Origin: Deltaproteobacteria bacterium
GTDB lineage: Bacteria; Acidobacteriota; Thermoanaerobaculia; Multivoradales; JAHZIX01
Reading direction: 5' to 3'
NCBI GenBank assembly: GCA_022601195.1
Contig: JAHZIX010000040.1
Span: forward strand, 62,001 to 126,000
Length of the DNA: 64,000 nucleotides
Below, one piece after another: positions 40,351-49,537 of this stretch. A program made the position numbers and the translations under genes. The notes beneath the pieces were generated by a model. It saw nothing but the letters and a program-made list of their open reading frames with translations, made no database searches and was not told where the DNA came from. Position 1 is the first letter of the stretch. Each line of letters begins with the position of its first letter.

Positions 40351-42059
40351 CGATAGTTAGTCCTTTGGGGAAGCAGTGGAGCAAATGGCTGCCGCTCATC
40401 GCCCTGCCACTCCTCATCTCCTGCCGAGGCAATGAAGAAGCCACAACGGCTTCCTCGACGAAGGCCTCCGATATCCAGCCGCCGTGGGGCGCTTTGGAAG
40501 ACCGAAGCGGCGAACGGCAGCTGCAGTTTCTCTTCTCCGACGACGCCAGCAGCGAAAAGCGAATCTACGAGACCATGGGCGGAGGGGTGGTTCTCTTCGA
40601 TGTCGAGGGCGACGGAGATATCGACGTTTTCTTTGCCGGAGGCGGGCACGCACCGGCTACCGATGACTCCACGACCCATCAAGGCCTTTTTCTCAATGAC
40701 GGCAGCGCCCATTTCACGGAGGTGACCCAAGCCGCCGGCCTGGGAAACTCTGACGGAGCCTATGCCGTCGGAGGAGCTGCGGGGGACGTGGACGGCGACG
40801 GAGATATCGACCTCTATGTCACCGCAATTGGTCCGAACCGCCTTTTCCTCAACGACGGAAAAGGGCGATTCTCGAGATCTCCCGCCCCCACTACCGATGG
40901 CAACGAATGGACCTCCACCGCCCTACTCTTCGATGCCGATGGAGACCAAGACCTCGACCTCTACCTCGTCAACTACGTCGTTTATGCCCCACGAGAGGAG
41001 CTCCCTTGCACCCAAGGGGGACTGAGGGTCTACTGCACGCCGCTCCTTTTTGAGGCAGCACCCGACCGTTTCTTTCTCAACGATGGCAGCGGCAATTTTT
41101 CCGAAGCCGCCAAGGGGGTGATCCCCTTGGGACCCCACGGCAAGGGCCTCGCAGCAAGCGCCGCCGATTTCGACGGCGATGGTGACCTCGATATTTACGT
41201 CGCCAACGATTCCACCGCCAACTTCCTCTGGATCAACGACGGCCGGGGCTCGTTCTCAGAGGAGGCCATCGTTCTGGGCGCGGCCCTCGGATCGAACGGC
41301 CGAGAAGAAGCGAGCATGGGAGCGGCAATCGCTGATTTAGATGGTGACCTGGACTTGGACCTAGTGGCGCCAAATTTCACCGGCGAAGTCTTCAATCTCT
41401 TCCGCCAAGAATCCGGCGGATTTTTCACCGAAGTCGGCGAGCTCCAGGGCCTGGGGGCTTCGACAGCACTCTCCCTAGGTTTCGGAGTGGTAGCCGGAGA
41501 TTTTGATCTCGACGGTCATCAGGATTTAGCCTTCGCCAACGGTCACATCAACGACCTCATCGAAGAGATCTCCGAGAACGAGAGCTTCTGGCAGCCGAAT
41601 CTCCTGCTTCGCGGAGTCAGTGGACGCTTCGAGCGCTGGCGGGAACGAGAAGGAGACTTTGCTACCGCCAACCTAGGTAGAGGCATGGCGGCTGGAGACC
41701 TGGATGGTGATGGCGATTTGGACTTGGTGGTCTCGCGGATTCGACAAGGCTCAGCTCTCTTCCTTGCCGCCGGTGCTCCCCCACCGGATAGCTGGATCGC
41801 TCTGCGGCCGATCCTCTCCTCCGGTGCTCCCGCCCTGGGAACCCGCGCCGTTCTCTCCTTTGAAAACGGTGACTCCCTAGTGGCCGAGCTCACGGTAGGT
41901 GGCTCCTACGCCTCTCAAAGCGAACCCGTGTTGCGCTTCGGCCTAGCAGGGCGATCACCGACGACCCTGAGTCTGAAATGGCCCGGAGGCCTTGTCGAAG
42001 AGCTCCCCGCCCCAGCCCCGGGGCAAGTCGTCACGGTACAGCCCTCGTTACAGCTCTAG
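40347..42059 (+). CDS. FG-GAP/VCBS repeat lipoprotein with UnbV/ASPIC domain
   Basis: A 570-residue protein from GTG 40347. The signal ends in LPLLISC, a lipobox, so it is lipid-anchored. Seven repeats with calcium-binding DxDxDxDxDL signatures follow (DVEGDGDIDVFFAG, DVDGDGDIDLYVTA, DADGDQDLDLYLVN, DFDGDGDLDIYVAN, DLDGDLDLDLVAPN, DFDLDGHQDLAFAN, DLDGDGDLDLVVSR), matching a seven-bladed propeller. The C-terminal ~75 residues are an ASPIC/UnbV domain (LGTRAVLSFENGD, GGSYASQSEPVLRFGLAG, SLKWPGG). CRTAC1-like family; function unknown, possibly adhesion. Translationally coupled to the TPR gene. Confidence 0.92.
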   Translation: MTIVSPLGKQWSKWLPLIALPLLISCRGNEEATTASSTKASDIQPPWGALEDRSGERQLQFLFSDDASSEKRIYETMGGGVVLFDVEGDGDIDVFFAGGGHAPATDDSTTHQGLFLNDGSAHFTEVTQAAGLGNSDGAYAVGGAAGDVDGDGDIDLYVTAIGPNRLFLNDGKGRFSRSPAPTTDGNEWTSTALLFDADGDQDLDLYLVNYVVYAPREELPCTQGGLRVYCTPLLFEAAPDRFFLNDGSGNFSEAAKGVIPLGPHGKGLAASAADFDGDGDLDIYVANDSTANFLWINDGRGSFSEEAIVLGAALGSNGREEASMGAAIADLDGDLDLDLVAPNFTGEVFNLFRQESGGFFTEVGELQGLGASTALSLGFGVVAGDFDLDGHQDLAFANGHINDLIEEISENESFWQPNLLLRGVSGRFERWREREGDFATANLGRGMAAGDLDGDGDLDLVVSRIRQGSALFLAAGAPPPDSWIALRPILSSGAPALGTRAVLSFENGDSLVAELTVGGSYASQSEPVLRFGLAGRSPTTLSLKWPGGLVEELPAPAPGQVVTVQPSLQL

Positions 42060-42098
42060 GCGATGCTCCCGCTGCCCTTCTGATTTCCCATGGAGGGA

Positions 42099-43547
42099 TC
42101 AGGGCGTTTCGCCGCCCGCCGGATCCACCACCTTTTCCACCGTCTCACCAGCCTTGACCTCGACGGTGAGGGTTCGCTTTTTGCCGCGCACTTCCTGTAC
42201 CGAGACGTTGTAGCTTCCCGGCTTGAGGGTGAAGGATCTGGGATTGCGGTCGGCAGAAGTGTAAGTTCTACCTCCACCCACCGACCTGCCGGTCTCCAGG
42301 TGGCTCACCTGGACTACGGCATCCACCAACTGACCGTCTCGCTGGGCTCCCACCTTGAGCACTCCCGTCTTGAAGTTATGGGAAAGCTGGGTCTGGCCCT
42401 TGGAAACGATGGTCACTCGCCCTACTTTCTCTTTGTCTTTGCCACCGATCGTGACCGACTGAACGAACACTTCGTAGGTACCGGAAGTGATGCGAATTTT
42501 CGCCGGATTCTGCTTGGGACCGGTGTAGGTGCGACCCCGAGCCACTTCGGCCCCGTCATCCGGAACCTTGACCCAATACACCGCATCATGAGGCTCACCA
42601 TTGTTGGTGACGCCCAGAATCAACTCACCGGTAGAAAAATCGAGCACTTTCTCAACCACTTCGTCTCCCGTGATCGTCACCTCGAATTCCCGGCTCACCG
42701 CTCCCTTCATCGCCATTGCTGTCACCTGGACCCGGTATTTGCCATCCGCCAAGGGAATGAGACGAGGATTGGTCTCCGGGCTCCCATAGGTTCGTCCTCC
42801 ACTCAGCTCTCGGTTGGAATCGGAAGACCACACTCGTACCAAAACATCATGGAGCTCGCCGCCCGCGATGGCTTTGACCGAGAGCCGCCCCGCGGGCACC
42901 TCCGCCGGTAGCGCTACGGCAGCCTCCAGGGCCTCGGAGAGTTGCGCAGCGTTCTCGGCGGTCAGGAAGAGCCCTCCCCCCGCCTGGGCGGCGCACTCCA
43001 GGGAAGAAACATCCTCCTTGGCGACATCGAAGCCAACCACATGAAGCACGAAGTCGATGCCGTCCTCTTTGGCGCTTCGCACAGCGGCACAGGGATCCCC
43101 ACCACAAGTCTCCAGACCATCACTCAGCAGGATGACCGTCGCCCCGCCACTTTGGCCCTCGAGAGCAGAAAACGCCTGCTGTACTGCAGCGGTAATGGGG
43201 GTTTTCCCCTTTGGATTCAGCGCTTGGATTTTCGCCTTGAGGGACGCCCTGTCGAGGGGTGTCACGGGAAGCACCGTTTCGATGTCATCGCAGTCTCCCT
43301 CCCGGCGATGACCATAGGCAACCACGCCCACCGGCGCTCCCTCTGGCAGTCCATCCACGACCTGGTCCAATACCTGGCGAGCGATGACGATCTTGTTCTC
43401 TCCTTGGATCTGCCCCCACATAGAGCCCGAGGCATCGAGAATCAGGACGAGAGGAGCCGCTTCCCCTTGATCGGCGGACAGGGCCACCGGTGACAAAGCG
43501 AGAGAGAACAGAGCGATCACAGCGAACAGAAGACGACTTCGCGACAT
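42099..43547 (-). CDS. Secreted VWA-domain protein with three tandem C-terminal repeats
   Basis: A 482-residue protein. A signal peptide (residues 1-24) precedes a VWA domain at about 32-210 with an intact MIDAS (DASGSM at 38-43, then VGVVAYGHR and the ILLSDGLETCGG segment). Three homologous ~88-residue units follow at about 220-305, 306-393 and 394-482. Each begins (T)G-L-V-like, has a DAV/DVL strand, the invariant GRTY, then NP, an xGTY/GSY strand and a charged V-x-V-E-K-V strand. This is a PEGA/CarboxypepD_reg-like beta-sandwich pattern. VWA proteins bind partners through Mg2+. Probable periplasmic or surface role; no membrane anchor is seen at the C-terminus. Confidence 0.87.
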   Translation of the reverse strand: MSRSRLLFAVIALFSLALSPVALSADQGEAAPLVLILDASGSMWGQIQGENKIVIARQVLDQVVDGLPEGAPVGVVAYGHRREGDCDDIETVLPVTPLDRASLKAKIQALNPKGKTPITAAVQQAFSALEGQSGGATVILLSDGLETCGGDPCAAVRSAKEDGIDFVLHVVGFDVAKEDVSSLECAAQAGGGLFLTAENAAQLSEALEAAVALPAEVPAGRLSVKAIAGGELHDVLVRVWSSDSNRELSGGRTYGSPETNPRLIPLADGKYRVQVTAMAMKGAVSREFEVTITGDEVVEKVLDFSTGELILGVTNNGEPHDAVYWVKVPDDGAEVARGRTYTGPKQNPAKIRITSGTYEVFVQSVTIGGKDKEKVGRVTIVSKGQTQLSHNFKTGVLKVGAQRDGQLVDAVVQVSHLETGRSVGGGRTYTSADRNPRSFTLKPGSYNVSVQEVRGKKRTLTVEVKAGETVEKVVDPAGGETP

Positions 43548-43759
43548 GGTTCCTCCGGAACAAGAGATTTAAATCAGACGTAACGATGAGTCTATCCCAA
43601 AGAAGAATCCGCTGGTCCTCTGGGGCAATGCAATTGCCAATCTAGCGACGAGGAAGCCGTAGAGCCCTTCGCTGCAGGGACTCGAGATGTTTCACTGGAC
43701 GGCTCTCTTTTCCCCAGCTACCGCGACTCTCTCCGGAAGGCCCTAGAATACGAGAGAAG

Positions 43760-45352
43760 ATGGCTTTCTCAATTCAAACAGCGGCTCGCCAACACCCTCG
43801 CCGCATCGCCTTGGTTTCCTCCCAGGGCACCTGGAGCTTTGCCGCCGTAGCTCAGGCCGCAGCTCGCCTAGCCCGACGCATCCCTCAATGGCAACAGAAG
43901 ATCGATACCGAAGCCTCCCGAGCAGAAAGCTCTCGACCCCCAGTGGCCCTTTTGGGTGAGACTCGAATCTCGACTCTGATCGCTCTCTATGCTCTCTTCG
44001 AGCTGGAAATCCCCGTCGTCCTCATCCATCCCCGATGGACTCGAAGAGAGCGCCTTCAAGCCGTTCATCAGAGCGGCGCTGGTCTCTACCTAAAGACTTC
44101 CACTGGCTTTTCTTCCACTGGCCCTTCCGGGGCGAGCTCAGACTTGGACGCGATCGAGGACCCCACGTCTGCGTTTGATGCCCTAGCAGCCGACGGTCGA
44201 CCGCTTTCGCCTCTCGGCCCAGAGACACACCCTGACGAGGAAGCCCTCGAGGTTTTGCCGGACGTCCCACCCAGAGCCTCGTTGCCAGGGGAAAGTATGG
44301 CTCTGGTCTTTACTTCTGGGACCACCTCGACACCCAAAGCAGCGCTGCTGAGCCGTCAGGCTTTTCTGGCGAGCGCTCGGGCCAGTGAAGCCAATCTTGG
44401 ATGGCAACGGGACGACCGCTGGCTGCTCAGCCTACCGGTCGCCCATGTGGGGGGACTCAGCGTGGTGACCCGCTGTCTGGCAGGACGCCGCACCGTCGTC
44501 CTCGACCCTAGCGCCCATTTCAACCCAAAGTCTTTCGGCGAGAATCTCTCAAAATATCGGGTGACCTTGGCTTCCCTCGTTCCCACCATGCTTCACCGAC
44601 TCCTACAGGAGGAGACCCACTGGCGACCACCGAGCACCCTGCGAGCACTCCTTGTCGGCGGAGCGGCTGCCTCACCGGTTCTGCTGAAGCAAGCTGCAGC
44701 CCGGCAAGTCCCAGTGCTGACGACCTACGGCTTGACGGAAACCTGCTCCCAGGTCACCACCCAGTCTTACCCTTCGAGTCTGCCCCCAAAAGTGGACCCG
44801 CACCGAGTCAGGGAACCTCTGGAGGGTTGTGGCCGGCCTTTGCCGGGCTTCCAGGTGCGTATTCACGATGGCCAGATCCAGGTCAAAGGGGACGGGCTCA
44901 TGACGGGCTATCTCCCCCTTCGCCACAGGCCTCAACCCTTCACTGCAGATGGGTGGTTGGAAACTGGAGATCTGGGCTACCTCTCTTCCACCGGAGAGTT
45001 GGTCGTTCTTGGCCGAAAAGGGGACCTGATCATCACCGGCGGAGAAAATGTTCACCCTCAAGCAGTAGAGGAAGTGTTACGGCAGCACCCGGGACTGGAA
45101 GATGTCTGTGTATTTGGTGTTGCCGATCCGGTTTGGGGCCAGAGAGTTGCAGCGGCTTTGGTACCAGGAGTCACGGGGGCTCCGGATGATTCGGATTTGG
45201 CGGCCTTTTGCCGGGAGAGAATGGCTCGGTTCAAGATTCCTCGTGCCGTTGCCTACTTACCTCAGATCCCACTCCAACCCAATGGCAAGGTAAATCGTCG
45301 GCAAGTAGCCAGAGACCTCAAGGACAAGCTCCGCGAGCTCCGCCTGAGTTGA
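43760..45352 (+). CDS. menE: O-succinylbenzoate-CoA ligase (AMP-binding enzyme)
   Basis: A 530-residue adenylate-forming ligase. ATP-binding motif VFTSGTTSTPKAALLS; A5 motif TYGLTETCSQ; A7 ETGDLGYLSSTGELVVLGRKGD; hinge ITGGENVHPQAVEEVL and the catalytic Lys in LQPNGKVNRRQVA. The short N-terminal domain and the LLSLPVAHVGGLSVVTRCL segment resemble MenE rather than long-chain acyl-CoA ligases. It would make succinylbenzoyl-CoA for MenB. It lies 16 kb from the men operon, monocistronic, convergent with lipA. A residues 110-170 insertion (ASSDLDAIEDPTSAFDAL) is longer than usual. Other CoA ligases remain possible. Confidence 0.8.
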   Translation: MAFSIQTAARQHPRRIALVSSQGTWSFAAVAQAAARLARRIPQWQQKIDTEASRAESSRPPVALLGETRISTLIALYALFELEIPVVLIHPRWTRRERLQAVHQSGAGLYLKTSTGFSSTGPSGASSDLDAIEDPTSAFDALAADGRPLSPLGPETHPDEEALEVLPDVPPRASLPGESMALVFTSGTTSTPKAALLSRQAFLASARASEANLGWQRDDRWLLSLPVAHVGGLSVVTRCLAGRRTVVLDPSAHFNPKSFGENLSKYRVTLASLVPTMLHRLLQEETHWRPPSTLRALLVGGAAASPVLLKQAAARQVPVLTTYGLTETCSQVTTQSYPSSLPPKVDPHRVREPLEGCGRPLPGFQVRIHDGQIQVKGDGLMTGYLPLRHRPQPFTADGWLETGDLGYLSSTGELVVLGRKGDLIITGGENVHPQAVEEVLRQHPGLEDVCVFGVADPVWGQRVAAALVPGVTGAPDDSDLAAFCRERMARFKIPRAVAYLPQIPLQPNGKVNRRQVARDLKDKLRELRLS

Positions 45353-45406
45353 TCTGCGGCTCTGCTGAACAGCACCGGCGCTGAGCTTCCGCCACGAACC
45401 GAAGAG

Positions 45407-46354
45407 CTACTGAGCAGCCGCGAGTGGTTCGGTGGGAGTCGGCACATGCTCGTGGGCATGATAGCTAGAACGAACCAAGGGACCGGATTCGCAATGCAAG
45501 AAGCCAATCTCCATGGCGTAGCGCTTGTACTCGGCGAATTCGTCCGGGGTGACCCAGCGATCCACAGGAAGGTGTTTCGGTGTGGGTTGAAGGTATTGCC
45601 CCAAGGTCATCACTTCCACCCCGGCACCACGAATGTCGTCTAGAGTGGTGTAGACCTCTTCCGTCGTCTCGCCAATCCCCACCATGATGCCGGTCTTGAC
45701 CCGACCCTCGTACTCACCGGCATCGCGGCGGCGGGCAGCCTCCCCTAACAACCCTAGGCTGCGCTCATAGCGGCTACCGGGCCGGGCCTTGCGGTACATG
45801 CGAGGAACCGTCTCCATGTTGTGAGAGAACACCTCGGGGCGAGCGCCCAAGAGAATATCGGCAGCTTCATCGACCCCTCGGAAATCCGGGGTCAGAACTT
45901 CCACCGCCGTGCCTGGATTGGCCTGGTGAATGGCTTCGATGACGTTGGCGAAATGCCGTGCCCCACCGTCCGGCAAATCGTCTCGATCCACCGATGTGAT
46001 CACCGCGTGCTTGAGCCCCATCACCGAAACCGCCTCCGCCACGTGAGCTGGCTCGTCTTCATCAACTCCCGCGTTGGGTCGACCGGAGGTCACCGAGCAA
46101 AAGCCGCAACGCCGGGTGCAGATATCTCCCAGAATCATGAACGTCGCGGTGCCGTGCTCACCCCAGCATTCGTAGATATTTGGGCAACGGGCGTCTTCGC
46201 AGACGGTGTTCAGCTTGAGCCGTTTCACCAACTTCTTGACCTTGTGGTACTCCGGCGGCGTGGTCAGGCGTATGCGCAGCCAATCCGGTCTTCCCTGACG
46301 ACGGGCCGGGGGTTCACTTCGAGAGGCTCCGATCTGAATGATGTTCTCGCTCAT
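45407..46354 (-). CDS. lipA: Lipoyl synthase
   Basis: A 315-residue radical SAM enzyme that inserts two sulfurs into octanoyl groups on lipoyl domains. Auxiliary Fe-S cluster motif CEDARCPNIYEC (CX4CX5C), radical-SAM motif CTRRCGFC (CX3CX2C) and the C-terminal RSSYHAHE (conserved RSSY serine ligand) are all intact. TAGGAGTCCT precedes the ATG. No lipB is adjacent. It supports lipoate-dependent dehydrogenases such as pyruvate and 2-oxoglutarate dehydrogenase. Confidence 0.98.
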   Translation of the reverse strand: MSENIIQIGASRSEPPARRQGRPDWLRIRLTTPPEYHKVKKLVKRLKLNTVCEDARCPNIYECWGEHGTATFMILGDICTRRCGFCSVTSGRPNAGVDEDEPAHVAEAVSVMGLKHAVITSVDRDDLPDGGARHFANVIEAIHQANPGTAVEVLTPDFRGVDEAADILLGARPEVFSHNMETVPRMYRKARPGSRYERSLGLLGEAARRRDAGEYEGRVKTGIMVGIGETTEEVYTTLDDIRGAGVEVMTLGQYLQPTPKHLPVDRWVTPDEFAEYKRYAMEIGFLHCESGPLVRSSYHAHEHVPTPTEPLAAAQ

Positions 46355-46455
46355 AGGACTCCTAGTCTATGTGGCCTCGTTCAGGGAGGCTACCCCCAGG
46401 GGACTCTGCCGTGCCCCCGGTGGCCAGTGAAAGCCCAAGGTCACCCCTTCAGTGA

Positions 46456-48927
46456 CTACTCCTCTCTCAACACCGTCAGAGGATCGACCCTCGCGCAGCG
46501 GCGAGCCGGGAGCCAACAGGCGGTGGCGGCGACGAGAAAAAGTAACACGGAGACGGCGCCGAGGGTCAACGGGTCCGAAGGATTGAGATCGAATACAAGA
46601 GCGGTGAGAGCCTCGCGAAGGATCAAGGTCCCACCGAGCCCCAGCACCATTCCGATGGCCACCAGACGAAGCCCTCTGAGGGCTACGTGGTTCACCAGCA
46701 TTCCCTCCCGGGCACCGATCGCCAAGCGGATACCGATCTCCTTGCGCCGCAGACGGACCTGGTAACTCAAGGTTCCATACAGCCCGACTGCAGCGAGAAG
46801 GAGGCTGAAGCCGGCGAAAAGCCCGAACACCCAAGCTTGCAAGCGCTGCTCTTGTAACTGGGGCCCGAGCAGATCCGCTGCACTCCGAATCTTGCTGACC
46901 GGTAGGCTCCCATCCACCGACCACACGGCAGCTTGAACGGGATCGGCAAGCCTCCTCGGATCACCATGGGTGTGAATCACCAGACTGGTCTGAGACCACC
47001 AAGAGACGGGATTCTGGCCGTAGGGGAAGTAGATTTCGGGACGAACGGAGTCCAAGAGGCTCCACTGGCGAACATCCGAAACGACGCCGACGATCGTCCG
47101 CCAGGCCTCTTCCGGCTCTTCCCCTTCAAGAATCGGCGCATTCCCGAATCGCATACGGGCCCCCAGAGCATCTCCTTGCGGGAAGAATCGGCGGGCCAGG
47201 GTTTCGTTGATCAAGATTACGGGGGCTGAATCAGATCGGTCCCTTTGGTCGAAGAGTCGCCCTTGGCGAAGAGACATACCCAATGCTTCGAGAGCCCCTT
47301 CGGTGGCGACCCGATAGGTGGCTCCAAGAGGGCTCCCGCTGCCCACTTCCTCCGGACGACCATCGATAGAGAACTCGGCCCCCCAAAGATCGCCTCCAAT
47401 GGGAAGGTGATTGATGAAACCAGCCTTTCGAACTCCCGGCAGGCTACGTACTTCGCTCAACAGACTCGAGAAGAGCAAGGATTGCCGCTCCGCCTCTTCG
47501 TGAGAGGTCCCCCCAAAAGCTACATCGAGAGTGAGCAAATTTTCCGTTCGAAATCCGGGATCCATGTGCTGAAGCTGCCAGAGACTTCGGCCGATCAAGC
47601 CAGCTCCAGCGAGCAGCAGCATGGCGAGAGCGACCTGCACTACGATCAAGGCTCCCTGGGCTTTTCGATTGGCCAGTGAGCCGCTCATGGACCGGCCCTG
47701 GGTAGCTTCCGTAAACCCACCGGATGACCCTTTCAAAGCCGGGAGCAGGCCGAAGAGTAGGCCCGTAAGAAGTGACGCTCCGAGAGTGAAGACAAAGGCC
47801 GTACCGTCGAATTGAACCTCCTGTGCTCGGGGGATCTGGGAGCCGCCCAACCGGAGCAGAAAGTCCAACCCCCAGACCGCCAAGACGGCCCCTCCGACAC
47901 AACCAGCCAAGGAAAGGAGCAGGCTCTCCGTCAGTAGTTGCCGGGCCAGACGGAGTCGGCCGGCTCCCAAGGCTGAACGCAGAGATATCTCCGATCGGCG
48001 CCCGAGGCCACGAGCCAACAGCAGGCTGGCGATATTGGCGCAGGCGATCAAGAGAACCAGTCCCGCTGCCGCCAGGATCATCCAGAAACCAGTTCTCACG
48101 GAAGCGACAACCGGCTCCTGCAAAAGTTGAACACTCGCTGCCAGCTTCTCGTTGGTCTCGGGGTAAGTTTCTTGCAGGACGGTCGACAGAGAGTCCATCT
48201 GGGCACGAGCCTCTACAAGGGTTACCCCCGGCCGGAGACGGGCAAAGACACGCAGGGAACGGGCGCCACGGTGGGCTGCAGCTTCGGGAGTGAAGACCAG
48301 CGGCGCCCACAGCTCGGCTCCGGTGGCCCAAAAGGGTGGAAATTCGAATCCCGCGGGCATCACTCCCAGCACGGCGTAACTTTCCCCGTCCAATACCAGG
48401 CTGGACCCTACGATCTCCGGGTCGCCGCCAAAGGCTCGCTGCCAAAGGTCGTGACCGAGCACCACCACCTTCGGAGACGGCTGCCCTTCCCCTCCCGAGA
48501 CGAGCTCAGGCCCACCATGGAACACTGAACCGAGGGCCGCCCTAGCCCCCAGGAGGTCAAAGAGCTCCGGAGTGGCCATCAGACCCGAGAGCTGTTCCGG
48601 ATTGCCCTCACCGGTCAAAGCTGGACTCCAGGGGCGGGCAGCGGTCATGTCATCAAAGCTCTGGCTTTGCCGACGCCAATCCAGGAAATCCGCCGGAGAG
48701 GTCGGATTTCGCGGCTGCTCTTCCTGCTCCTCCGCGGTGAAGAGGGCGACCAGACGCTCGGACTCCAGATAGTCCAGAGGGCTCAGCAGAACACTGTTCA
48801 CCAGGCTGAAGACAGCGCTATTGGCACCGATGCCAAGCGCTAGAGTCACGATCGCTGCGGTGGCGAAACCTGGAGACCGGCGCAGTGTCCGCAGGCCATA
48901 ACGAAGATCCTGAACGAGTCCTTCCAT
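46456..48927 (-). CDS. ADOP-type duplicated ABC permease (MacB/FtsX-like)
   Basis: An 823-residue permease. The N-terminus YGLRTLRRSPGFATAAIVTL with ALGIGANSAVFSLVNSVLL is the signature of the acidobacterial duplicated orphan permease family (TIGR03434-like). It has two MacB-PCD periplasmic domains (about 45-240 and 465-660) and two FtsX permease units, each with several helices; segments LLIACANIASLLLARGLGRR and LSYQVRLRRKEIGIRLAIGA are the two FtsX halves' hallmarks. It ends ARVDPLTVLREE. No ATPase gene is adjacent, as is usual for this 'orphan' family. Likely exports a macrolide-like compound, lipoprotein or peptide, or transmits mechanical force; substrate unknown. Confidence 0.92.
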   Translation of the reverse strand: MEGLVQDLRYGLRTLRRSPGFATAAIVTLALGIGANSAVFSLVNSVLLSPLDYLESERLVALFTAEEQEEQPRNPTSPADFLDWRRQSQSFDDMTAARPWSPALTGEGNPEQLSGLMATPELFDLLGARAALGSVFHGGPELVSGGEGQPSPKVVVLGHDLWQRAFGGDPEIVGSSLVLDGESYAVLGVMPAGFEFPPFWATGAELWAPLVFTPEAAAHRGARSLRVFARLRPGVTLVEARAQMDSLSTVLQETYPETNEKLAASVQLLQEPVVASVRTGFWMILAAAGLVLLIACANIASLLLARGLGRRSEISLRSALGAGRLRLARQLLTESLLLSLAGCVGGAVLAVWGLDFLLRLGGSQIPRAQEVQFDGTAFVFTLGASLLTGLLFGLLPALKGSSGGFTEATQGRSMSGSLANRKAQGALIVVQVALAMLLLAGAGLIGRSLWQLQHMDPGFRTENLLTLDVAFGGTSHEEAERQSLLFSSLLSEVRSLPGVRKAGFINHLPIGGDLWGAEFSIDGRPEEVGSGSPLGATYRVATEGALEALGMSLRQGRLFDQRDRSDSAPVILINETLARRFFPQGDALGARMRFGNAPILEGEEPEEAWRTIVGVVSDVRQWSLLDSVRPEIYFPYGQNPVSWWSQTSLVIHTHGDPRRLADPVQAAVWSVDGSLPVSKIRSAADLLGPQLQEQRLQAWVFGLFAGFSLLLAAVGLYGTLSYQVRLRRKEIGIRLAIGAREGMLVNHVALRGLRLVAIGMVLGLGGTLILREALTALVFDLNPSDPLTLGAVSVLLFLVAATACWLPARRCARVDPLTVLREE

Positions 48928-49537
48928 GGGGTCCTCTCCTAGATGACATGGGGCGTAGTCGGTCGGTCACGGCCCCCGGTCTAACTATTCACTGCTCTCC
49001 TGGCTTCCTCTCCCCGCTTCCCCTGCCTAGCTTGACCTAGCTGCCTCATGAGCAAGACTCGCGCCACCGGTTTGTCGGTCCCTCGATTGGACCTAGCCAT
49101 GCCTGTCAAACCCCTTGAAGACTCGGCTGATGTCCCAGTTCAGGCTAGCCCAGTGGATTAGGTCCACCGAATCGTCGTTGTCCGGAAGCGAAACGAAGAC
49201 GTTCCGCCACCGGACAGGGGCCCCAAACCCCTACAGCTGATCTGGTGTATCCGTGGGCTCCGGTTGTCCTCTATGGCAACCCTTTCGGCAAACGGAAGGT
49301 TCAACCAACCGCCGCCACCGAGACGAGAAACTCTGCTTGACTCCCTCCTTTCCACTCCAGGAGGAGCCAAGCCGAAAGCTCCCAGTTGAGCGCCTAAATA
49401 ACGGTTATCTGACGTGTCGATAGAACGCCAGGAAACAGCGTTTTCCTAGGCGTATCGCGCTAGAATGACGGCCGGAATCACCATCCAGCTCCGTTGCGGG
49501 CTCGCCCCCCACCGCACCTCCAGGAAGGAAGCGATCG
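48928..49537. other. Long intergenic region
   Basis: About 610 bases between divergent ADOP and M1-peptidase genes. It must hold both promoters. A GGAAGGAAG ribosome binding site lies at the right end before 49538, and TAGGAGAGG at the left end for ADOP. Short frames on the minus strand near 49158-49370 and 49405-49655 have no recognisable product. I saw no strong hairpin and no mobile-element signature. Confidence 0.5.
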
